From Chlorobiales bacterium (GTDB lineage Bacteria; Bacteroidota; Chlorobiia; Chlorobiales; Chlorobiaceae): a stretch of 15,902 bases of DNA. The translations under genes were made by a program, and so were the position numbers. The notes under the pieces are model-generated. The model was not told the origin of the DNA. It worked only from the letters and a program-made list of their open reading frames with translations, and did no database searches. Shown here in pieces: positions 8,823 to 14,358 of this stretch (positions within the stretch are counted from its first letter, which is position 1; the number at the start of each line of letters is the position of its first letter). The stretch lies in assembly GCA_022360415.1 (NCBI GenBank), contig JAKSDB010000074.1:1-15902 (forward strand). The letters run 5' to 3'.

Positions 8823-9479
8823 TCAGGCTAACGCAACTACCGCATTGACCAGCTTCTCGATGCCTTTTGCGACATCCTTTACGGCCGGCCCGAGCATGTA
8901 GGCCGGTGTGCTGACCACTTTTCCATCTTTACTGGCGTGGATATTATACACCTGGCAGTTTACATGTGTCGCACCGGTCAATTCGATATTCGCGGCAGTT
9001 TCCCGGTCGGTGCCGATCGTTACTTCGACGTTTTCCTTTCCAAGGACCCTCGCAGCGATCACCGGTGAGATACAGATAAAACCGAGGGGTTTTCCCGCTT
9101 CATAGAACGAGCGGACCGCATCGGCAACTTCCGGCAGCACTGTGAATTCAGCTCCCTTGAAAGCGTAATCCGAAAGGTTCTTTGCCGCTCCGAACCCACC
9201 CGGAAGAATAAGGGCGTCGAGGTCGAGCGAATCGATCTCCTTCAGATTTTTGACGTCGCCTCTCGCAATGCGGGCGGACTCGACAAGCACGTTGCGGGTC
9301 TCGCCTGCCATTTCCTCACCGTTTGCATGATTGATAACGTGATGCTGGTTAATGTCCGGTGCCAGACACACTGCCTGCGCACCGGCAACATCGATTGCCA
9401 GAAGTGTCAGAACAGCTTCATGGATTTCCGATCCATCCATCACGCCGCACCCTGACAACAGAACGCCGATTTTTTTCAT
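8823..9479 (-). CDS. elbB: ElbB-type glyoxalase-like protein (DJ-1/PfpI superfamily)
   Basis: The 218-aa protein matches ElbB, a cytoplasmic DJ-1/PfpI-fold protein historically linked to isoprenoid synthesis and reported to have weak glyoxalase activity. Characteristic text is the N-terminal KKIGVLLSGCGVMDGSEIHE, the mid-protein DALILPGGFGAAKNLSDYA and the nucleophile-elbow-like segment PLGFICISPVIAARVLG, with Cys at about 136 in the position of the family's reactive Cys. Length is normal and no domain is missing. The gene is monocistronic here, convergent with the ABC permease (55-bp gap). A 142-bp palindrome-ended repeat begins 35 bp upstream of its start, so its promoter must be close to or inside that repeat. 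The true physiological substrate of the family is not settled. Confidence 0.95.
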   Translation of the reverse strand: MKKIGVLLSGCGVMDGSEIHEAVLTLLAIDVAGAQAVCLAPDINQHHVINHANGEEMAGETRNVLVESARIARGDVKNLKEIDSLDLDALILPGGFGAAKNLSDYAFKGAEFTVLPEVADAVRSFYEAGKPLGFICISPVIAARVLGKENVEVTIGTDRETAANIELTGATHVNCQVYNIHASKDGKVVSTPAYMLGPAVKDVAKGIEKLVNAVVALA

Positions 9480-9513
9480 GATTGTTCGGATTTCGATTTA
9501 GAGGAAACATGAT

Positions 9514-9655
9514 GGCACCTCTATAAATTGTCGTGAGCGTTCTGAGGACGAGGCGGACGGAGCCAGAGGAACCGGAGTGTACAAGAGAGTACATGAGGAT
9601 TCCGAGCACCGCACAACGAGGTAATCAGGTCGCGGAATAAATTTATAGAGGTGCC
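9514..9655 (-). repeat. Palindrome-ended short interspersed element, copy 1 (142 bp)
   Basis: The element is bounded by perfect 16-bp inverted repeats, GGCACCTCTATAAATT at 9514-9529 and its complement at 9640-9655. The interior aligns, as reverse complement and with substitutions, to the interior of copy 2 (10571-10713) over its whole length. The two copies share the inner ATAAAT of the arms but differ in most outer arm bases, although each copy is perfectly self-complementary. No target-site duplication is visible. A small hairpin, stem TGTAC/GTACA, lies at 9578-9593. No protein is encoded, so it would be a non-autonomous element or structured repeat. Confidence 0.88.
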
Positions 9656-9735
9656 CACGAGACAATGGCCGCAATGATATTGTAGATGATAAACCCCCAT
9701 AAGAGCAGCAAAAGTAACTTGATATTCATGGCCAT
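9643..9735 (-). CDS. Possible 30-aa single-span membrane micro-protein
   Basis: A short ORF begins at the ATG 9735 (or an in-frame ATG at 9729, opening MNIKLLLLLLWGFII) and ends at a TAA in the inverted-repeat arm of element copy 1. The product is almost wholly hydrophobic with a short charged N-terminus, aromatic residues at both ends of the segment and one predicted membrane helix. No Shine-Dalgarno is visible. It could be a genuine micro-protein, the remnant of a longer gene cut by the element, or chance. There is no homology evidence, so confidence is low. Confidence 0.3.
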   Translation of the reverse strand: MAMNIKLLLLLLWGFIIYNIIAAIVSWAPL

Positions 9736-9885
9736 CCAAACTGAACGTTTCAAACAGAGCTTGACGCAATGCCGGTAACTGGCGGCAAAGCTCATTGTAA
9801 CGATGTTAAAAAAAAACGGCAAGATTGTGAAATAGATTTAGGGCACATCCTATATTTATATCTTGAAAACAAAAGCGTCGAACTT

Positions 9886-10584
9886 ATGGAGCAAAGCATA
9901 AATCAGGAAAAGTACAAGCACATTGTGTTTTTTACCGGTGCGGGCATGTCGGCTGAAAGCGGCGTGCCGACCTACCGGGGTAAGGGAGGGATCTGGGGAT
10001 CCTACAGTATCGAGGAGTACGCCTGCCAGGAGGCTTTCGACCGGGACCCCGAAAAGGTTCTCGGTTTCCATGAAAAGCGCAGGAAGTCCGTACTCGATTG
10101 TCAACCGCATGAAGGCCACAGGGTTATTGCCGGTATGCCCGAGGCCCGTGTCGTGACGCAGAATATCGACGGCATGCACCAGAGAGCGGGTTCGAAAGAG
10201 GTTATCGAGCTGCACGGCAGTCTCTGGCGTCTCCGCTGTCAGAGCTGCGGTTTCAAAAAAGAGGATTACAAAGAGCAGTTCGAAACAACCCGTTGCGAGT
10301 GTGGCGACCGGCTCAGGCCCGACATCATCTGGTTCGGGGACATGCTCGATGCGGTTGTCATGAGCAAGGCATCCCAGGCGATCAGAAACTGTGACCTGTT
10401 TATCAGCATCGGCACCTCCGGAACCGTCTGGCCCGCGGCAGGTTTTCCCGGCCTTGCCAGAAAATCCGGCGCCTACTGCATCGAAATCAACCCCGAGCCG
10501 TCAGGTGCGACAAGCTATGACCGGGTTATCGAGGGAGCCGCGGGGGAGGTTTTGCCTGAACTTTTCGGTGTTTCGCGTCGATAA
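9886..10584 (+). CDS. cobB: NAD-dependent protein deacylase, sirtuin (CobB-like)
   Basis: Sirtuins remove acyl groups from lysine, consuming NAD and releasing nicotinamide and O-acyl-ADP-ribose in the cytoplasm. The 232-aa product shows the NAD-binding GAGMSAESGVPTYRG near the N-terminus, TQNIDGMHQRAG followed by the catalytic His in IELHGSLW, a zinc site from CQSC and CEC pairs, RPDIIWFGD, and ISIGTSGTVWPAAGF. It resembles E. coli CobB through most of its length. In the acyl-recognition Y-x-x-R position of class III sirtuins the Tyr appears to be His (FHEKRR), with the Arg kept. I chose the ATG at 9886 because the open frame back to 9769 adds 39 residues unlike sirtuins, and a TATATT stretch at 9852-9857 could be a -10 for the shorter form. 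The last three codons and the stop lie inside the left arm of element copy 2. Confidence 0.95.
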   Translation: MEQSINQEKYKHIVFFTGAGMSAESGVPTYRGKGGIWGSYSIEEYACQEAFDRDPEKVLGFHEKRRKSVLDCQPHEGHRVIAGMPEARVVTQNIDGMHQRAGSKEVIELHGSLWRLRCQSCGFKKEDYKEQFETTRCECGDRLRPDIIWFGDMLDAVVMSKASQAIRNCDLFISIGTSGTVWPAAGFPGLARKSGAYCIEINPEPSGATSYDRVIEGAAGEVLPELFGVSRR

Positions 10585-10713
10585 ATCTGTTGCGCCTTTC
10601 GATAGCTGCGTTGAGCGGTGCTCGAAATCCTCACGTACTCGCGTGTACGCTCCGGTTCCTGTGCTCCGTTCGCCTTGCTCTCAAAACGCTCACGACGATT
10701 TATCGACGCGAAA
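10571..10713 (+). repeat. Palindrome-ended short interspersed element, copy 2 (143 bp)
   Basis: Perfect 17-bp inverted repeats bound this element: TTTCGCGTCGATAAATC at 10571-10587 and its complement at 10697-10713. The left arm contains the end of the sirtuin gene (Ser-Arg-Arg-stop), so coding and element sequence overlap by 14 bases. The interior is homologous to copy 1 in opposite orientation, and its right two-thirds is nearly identical to copy 3. An internal hairpin CGTAC/GTACG lies at 10634-10649. No ORF and no flanking target duplication were seen. Confidence 0.92.
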
Positions 10714-10716
10714 AGC

Positions 10717-10757
10717 AGGCTGAAAAGTTGTTGAAGTGTTGAGCTGTTGAATTGTTG
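10717..10757 (+). repeat. GTTGA-rich degenerate tandem repeat, left copy
   Basis: After the 18-bp lead AGGCTGAAAAGTTGTTGA come roughly 8-bp units of the form NNTGTTGA (AGTGTTGA, GCTGTTGA, ATTGTTG). The same lead and the same style of units recur at 11812-11862, so the two copies are direct repeats bracketing the aaRS-like gene and transposase remnant. The GTG start candidate of the aaRS-like gene sits at its edge. Confidence 0.82.
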
Positions 10758-11572
10758 TGGGAAAGAGAATCAGTGCTGAGAAAATTATTAATCATTCATA
10801 TCCTATGAACGAGCCCGTATTTGACCATTCGGAAGGTAATGAACTTTGTGCAAGATTTGCCGTGTACGGAAAAGTGTTGGATGCGTTGCGGGCCTATTGC
10901 CAGAAGCATGATGTTCACGAGTTCGTTCCCCCGAAGACAGTTCCTGGCTATGCCCATCATGAGTATATGCACTTTACACTTAACGCAAACTGCGAAAGGA
11001 TCATTCTTCCCTACCAGCTTAGCCTTTTTAATCGTGTAACCACACACTTTTTGAACAGACAGAGCTGCTGTATAGGGCCATGTTATCGACTCGACGAGCA
11101 GGCTCCTTATAATTTATGTGCATTTAATCAGTTTACATTTGAGCTTTTTGGTGAAAATTTAGTACTCCTCTCTGAACACGTCAAAGGTTTGTTGGCAGCA
11201 AGTTTCGAAGCATGCAACATTAACGCCCCGATGATTCAAACAATCGATCTTAGGGAGCCATCCCCGCCAGCCGATGATGAAATTCGCCAACATGCTAACG
11301 TAACTCACGTACCGTTGATCGTTATGTACAAGAAAAAAGGAATTAATCCGCTTCTAAATCGACCATTTAACGATGAATTGGAGTGTGCCATTGAGCTTAT
11401 ACTTCCACAGATAGGTGAAACACTTGATGGCGGAATTCGTGATCCACAGATTCTCCAGGCTCTCTATGGTATCAAAGTACTTAGGCCAACAATGGGGGCA
11501 AGTTTTGGCATTGAGCGCATGGTCGCCTACATAATGAAGGCTCAATCTTTAAAGCATGTGAATTTACCGTAG
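10757..11572 (+). CDS. Class II aminoacyl-tRNA-synthetase-like catalytic core, stand-alone
   Basis: The 271-aa protein looks like the catalytic domain of class IIb synthetases (Asp/Asn/Lys type) without an anticodon-binding domain. Visible are a motif 1-like helix and strand around HDVHEFVPPKTVPG (51-64), motif 2 as IGPCYRLDEQ with a following FNQFTFELFG (about 106-132), and motif 3 as GASFGIERM (247-255). Such paralogs include the archaeal asparagine synthetase-related proteins and EpmA-like enzymes, which activate an amino acid as adenylate for purposes other than tRNA charging. The substrate here cannot be told. Start is uncertain: GTG at 10757 or ATG at 10805 (255 aa), neither with a strong Shine-Dalgarno. 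Sampled sequence lines run about 28-42% GC against about 55% in the sirtuin, and the gene lies between direct repeats, which suggests acquisition. Confidence 0.75.
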   Translation: MGKRISAEKIINHSYPMNEPVFDHSEGNELCARFAVYGKVLDALRAYCQKHDVHEFVPPKTVPGYAHHEYMHFTLNANCERIILPYQLSLFNRVTTHFLNRQSCCIGPCYRLDEQAPYNLCAFNQFTFELFGENLVLLSEHVKGLLAASFEACNINAPMIQTIDLREPSPPADDEIRQHANVTHVPLIVMYKKKGINPLLNRPFNDELECAIELILPQIGETLDGGIRDPQILQALYGIKVLRPTMGASFGIERMVAYIMKAQSLKHVNLP

Positions 11573-11604
11573 AGAAATTGCCAAAAGTTGTGTTTTAAGG
11601 TTTT

Positions 11605-11812
11605 CTAAGCAGCAAGCGTTTCTTCAATTCCGTTGACAAATTTGACCTCTTTGAACACCTTTTCAATCAGATGGCAGCCCCGAAGTCTCCGCCGCTTCAG
11701 TTGCGCTCGTTCAGCAAGTTTGAAGATCATGAGAAGGAGAGCATCAAGGCCGAAATGCTCTTTCCCAGGGAGACTCCTGACGACGGTGACGCTTCCCCAA
11801 CTTTTCCGCTAA
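11605..11812 (-). pseudogene. Transposase C-terminal remnant
   Basis: Reading the minus strand, an open frame of about 67 codons runs from just inside the GTTGA repeat to a TAG at 11605-11607. It has no start codon and is closed upstream by a TAG (11810-11812) exactly where repeat sequence begins. The product contains GLDALLLMIFKLAERAQL, then an Arg-rich KRRRLRGCHLIEKVF and FVNGIEETLAA. This has the look of the C-terminal end of DDE-type IS transposases. I cannot name the IS family. The N-terminal catalytic part is missing, so it is a dead fragment, probably left by an IS that helped shape this cassette. The bases 11573-11604 between it and the aaRS-like stop could be the IS end. Confidence 0.55.
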
Positions 11813-11862
11813 GGCTGAAAAGTTGTTGATGTGTTGAACTGTTGAATCGTTGAGTTGTTGAA
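11812..11862 (+). repeat. GTTGA-rich degenerate tandem repeat, right copy
   Basis: This starts with the same 18 bp as the left copy (AGGCTGAAAAGTTGTTGA) and continues with units TGTGTTGA, ACTGTTGA, ATCGTTGA and GTTGTTGA. It truncates the transposase remnant on one side and leads, after about 38 bp, into element copy 3. Confidence 0.82.
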
Positions 11863-11900
11863 AGAAAAACCTGGCATTTGATACGGCTAATCGTAATCGT

Positions 11901-12006
11901 TGCTCGAAATCCTCACGTACTCGCGTGTACGCTCCGGTTCCTGTGCTCCGTTCGCCTTGCTCTCAAAACGCTCACGACGATTTATCGATGCGAAAAGCAG
12001 GCTGAA
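11901..12006 (+). repeat. Partial copy 3 of the palindrome-ended element plus flank, 106-bp direct repeat
   Basis: These 106 bp match 10619-10724 with a single substitution (C at the tenth base of the right arm in copy 2, T here). They include the internal hairpin (11916-11931), the right inverted-repeat arm (11979-11995) and 11 bp of flank. The left third of the element is strongly diverged at 11863-11900 and no left arm pairs with the right arm, so this copy is incomplete. The near identity implies recent duplication or gene conversion. Confidence 0.9.
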
Positions 12007-12265
12007 TAGAAAGCGAGCCTCCACGGACTTCTTGATGTATTATATATGTGTTATCTTGTTGTGCTATTAACTACCGTTCTTAAAGGTATTGTTAGCTATT
12101 GATTTTGATCCCATAGGTATATTAAAAACTGTGTCTTATAGTACGTATAAGTTATTTGCTGCTTTTATTGGAGTCTTGCAAGGCTATAAAAAATCTATAA
12201 GCCTTGATTTAAGACGCCTCAAATCTAATTAACGTTAGACTGCAATAGCAGAGGGCTAAATTCTT
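12007..12265. other. AT-rich leader upstream of the TIR-macro gene
   Basis: This 259-bp stretch has no credible ORF. It holds a hairpin at 12179-12206, stem CAAGGCT/AGCCTTG around an AT-rich loop, with weaker outer pairing TCTT/AAGA. It also holds a GTTAGAC at 12234-12240 that resembles the R' box of an integron attC but lacks a convincing partner. A GAGGG at 12251-12255 lies ten bases before the ATG and is the best Shine-Dalgarno in this part of the window. The promoter of the TIR-macro gene is presumably here, but I cannot place it. Confidence 0.5.
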
Positions 12266-13330
12266 ATGAAGACTCGAGTTTTTATCAGCCATTTCCACGA
12301 AGACAGAGCGGCTTACTCTGCTTTATGTATTGCGCTCGACAATTTAGGAGTGTCGCGATGGGATGTTTCGAGGCTGGCTTTAGGCCGACCGCTTGCTGAC
12401 GGTCTATGTGATGCTATCGAGCAATGTAATCTTTGTGTTTTTATTGCAACATCACGATCTCTCGAATCCAAATGGTGCCTTGCTGAAATAGGTGCATTTT
12501 GGGGGGCAGGTAAGAGAGTCATCATTTATCTGGCTGATTCCGCAGTTGATGAATCGGATCTTCCCCCTCAGTTTCGAGGTAACCTCTGGACCGACGATGC
12601 CAAGAGAGTAATGGAGGCGATCAAAGAGTCTGATATGAGTTCTGTCCAAGAAACGAAAGATGGATATTCAGTCAAGCTCGGGGGGCTCCAAATTACCGTC
12701 AGTATGGGGCGAGTAGAGGAATACGAGTGTAATGCGAGCAATCGCCTGGTTGCACTTCCGGCGAATGAATTTTTCGACGACGAGTGTATCCATGATTCAA
12801 ACAGCGCTTTAGGTGCTTTTATGCAACGTCATTTTGGTGATCATATCCCAGCAATTCAGACTCTGGTAAGTGATCAACTTGCCGGTAAGCCAAGTGAGGA
12901 TGTGGAAAAAACTCCAGGTAAAAGCGCTAAGAGTTACGGAATTGGTGCTTGTGTATACCTTGAAAAACCATTGTCTATTGACCTCCGTGTTGCAATGATT
13001 GCTGTTACAACACAGCGTAAAGATGTTGGTCTTCGTGCAGGGGCCTCTTACATTTTTTCGGTTGCTGAAGAGCTTCACAGAATAATGGCTAACCATCGCC
13101 TTACTCATCTCCTGATCCCAGTAATTGGTAGTGGACATGGTGGGCTAAGGGAAGAAGTGTCTCTAATTACAATGCTGATTGCCTTTGCTGAATTAAGTAG
13201 TAGATTATCGTCACGGGTTTTCAGGGACATTAACATTGTGGTTTACAAGCGAGATGCTTTTACTGAACCATCTATTGCGCCTGTTACGATACTTCGTGCC
13301 CTGAACTTTGCGAGTCGTTACTTGAGGTAG
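12266..13330 (+). CDS. TIR-macro domain fusion protein, probable Thoeris-like immune protein
   Basis: The 354-aa soluble protein joins two NAD-linked domains. Residues about 1-115 form a TIR domain: opening FISHFHEDR, a central CNLCVFIATSRS strand, and SKWCLAEIGAF with the putative catalytic Glu at 74, then RVIIYLAD. Residues about 143-330 resemble the macro domain of Thoeris ThsA (DUF6430 type): VALPANEFFDD, a small-residue helix SNSALGAFMQRHF, a variable insert, AMIAVTTQ, the ligand-loop LIPVIGSGHGGLREE and INIVVYKRD. In type II Thoeris, a TIR protein makes an NAD-derived signal that a separate macro-membrane effector senses. Here both are in one chain and no membrane helix is seen, so the output is unclear. 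The TIR might be both sensor and toxic NADase, with the macro domain regulating it. A DUF1810 gene follows 47 bp downstream. Domain calls are good; defence function is inferred. Confidence 0.85.
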   Translation: MKTRVFISHFHEDRAAYSALCIALDNLGVSRWDVSRLALGRPLADGLCDAIEQCNLCVFIATSRSLESKWCLAEIGAFWGAGKRVIIYLADSAVDESDLPPQFRGNLWTDDAKRVMEAIKESDMSSVQETKDGYSVKLGGLQITVSMGRVEEYECNASNRLVALPANEFFDDECIHDSNSALGAFMQRHFGDHIPAIQTLVSDQLAGKPSEDVEKTPGKSAKSYGIGACVYLEKPLSIDLRVAMIAVTTQRKDVGLRAGASYIFSVAEELHRIMANHRLTHLLIPVIGSGHGGLREEVSLITMLIAFAELSSRLSSRVFRDINIVVYKRDAFTEPSIAPVTILRALNFASRYLR

Positions 13331-13377
13331 TTGAAGAGTACGGTTGCTCAAAATAAATCTGATGCCGTTATTTTTTC

Positions 13378-13809
13378 ATGAGAGATACCCATAATTTGAC
13401 GCGATTTGTCCATGCGCAGCAGGTTACATATTGCTCGGTAGTAGAGGAGTTGAGAAGAGGATCGAAACGCGGGCATTGGATGTGGTATATTTTCCCTCAG
13501 CTAGTGGGATTGGGGACGAGTGTCAAGTCGCAACTGTACGCTATCAAATCGATCGAAGAGGCCAAAGCTTATTACGCGCATCCTATTTTAGGAAAAAGGC
13601 TACAAGAGTGTACGCGGCTTGTTATGTACAACGAAGATCGAACGGCAAAAGAGATTTTTGGTTACATCGATAATCTTAAGTTTCATTCATGTATGACTTT
13701 GTTTAGCTGCGCTACGGGTGCGAGTGAGTTTCGTGATGCATTAGATAAGTGCTTTGACGGCGAGGCCGATTATCTGACTATAGGAATTTTAAAAAAAGCT
13801 GATGGGTAA
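13378..13809 (+). CDS. DUF1810 family protein
   Basis: The 143-aa protein covers the full length of the DUF1810 family, soluble proteins of unknown function. Family marks are NLTRFVHAQ at the N-terminus, the RGSKRGHWMWYIFPQLVGLG block (about 27-46), YAIKSIEEAKAYYAHPILG, LQECTRLVM and DNLKFHSCMTLFSCA, ending with the usual FDGEADYLT. It lies 47 bp after the TIR-macro gene on the same strand with no other gene or evident terminator between, so co-transcription is likely. The ATG at 13378 gives the standard N-terminus, without a Shine-Dalgarno. The family is often found as a scattered accessory gene. A role with the TIR-macro protein is inferred from adjacency only. Confidence 0.88.
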   Translation: MRDTHNLTRFVHAQQVTYCSVVEELRRGSKRGHWMWYIFPQLVGLGTSVKSQLYAIKSIEEAKAYYAHPILGKRLQECTRLVMYNEDRTAKEIFGYIDNLKFHSCMTLFSCATGASEFRDALDKCFDGEADYLTIGILKKADG

Positions 13810-13846
13810 ACTGTTGGTTTTTACATCAAACACAATAGGTGGCTAT

Positions 13847-13920
13847 ACTAACCGTTCAGTCGGAGCAGAGTTATGTGTTTGTTTTGAAAAGAACAGCCTA
13901 TAGTAACTGACCCGTTAGCT
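13847..13920 (+). repeat. attC-like imperfect palindrome downstream of the TIR-macro/DUF1810 pair
   Basis: The left side reads ACTAAC, three bases, TCAGT (13847-13860). The right side reads ACTGA, three bases, GTTAGCT (13906-13920). CTAAC pairs with GTTAG and TCAGT with ACTGA, separated by an unpaired 3-base spacer and a 45-base central part. This is the R''-L''-L'-R' layout of integron attC sites, and 74 bp is within their size range. The R' box deviates from GTTRRRY at one base, and the L boxes are only 5 bp. No integrase is in the window, so the call is tentative. Confidence 0.35.
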
Positions 13921-14004
13921 CAAATATTAACATTCTTTTTTTGGTACAGTTACAAATGCCGATTCGCTGATTGCGATTAATATAAACAGTTTTCTTGACG
14001 AGCC

Positions 14005-14253
14005 TCAATACACCCACGGAATAAACTTCTTCACCCTCCTCTTATACTCCTCATACTCAGGATACCGCTCCTTGAGCCAAAGTTCCTCTTTATCCGCCTT
14101 ATATGAGAAGAACAGGAACGCAACGGCAAGCAGCAGCAGGTGTGAGAGACTAAGGGTAAAGATAATCCAGCCGAAGCCCGTGAAAAGCTGGCTGCTGTAG
14201 AGAGGGTGGTGGAGGGCGAAAAATGACGCTTTCCCCTCTTTTTCATTGTTCAT
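14005..14253 (-). pseudogene. Truncated ICMT/PEMT-type membrane methyltransferase remnant
   Basis: The 82-aa frame matches only the C-terminal half of isoprenylcysteine carboxyl methyltransferase-like enzymes. It has ALHHPLYSSQLFTGFGWII (the family's RHPxY motif, here HHPLY), one long hydrophobic segment at about 30-50, then the cytoplasmic tail KEELWLKERYPEYEEYKRR and FIPW. Full members are about 150-200 aa with additional N-terminal helices. Upstream on this strand all three frames are closed within about 100 bp and show no such helices, so the 5' part is gone rather than frameshifted. It lies just right of the attC-like site, consistent with a breakpoint there. It might still be expressed as a short protein, but loss of function is likelier. 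Confidence 0.55.
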
Positions 14254-14358
14254 AACCGGCTGAAATAATTATCTTGATTGTTACATTTTTGTGGTTTTAT
14301 TTGGTTCGTTTCGGGTGTTGCCTTAGAAGTTTTTTAATTGCATTAACGTTTTTTATTC

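Noticed and set aside
9769..9885. N-terminal extension of the sirtuin to an ATG at 9769
   Set aside because: The 39 extra residues do not resemble any sirtuin and the stretch looks like promoter sequence; the ATG at 9886 places the NAD-binding motif at the usual distance.
12234..12240. GTTAGAC as the R' box of a full attC on the left of the TIR-macro gene
   Set aside because: I could not find an upstream RYYYAAC partner with paired inner boxes; the only nearby complement forms a tiny local palindrome. Kept only as a hint.
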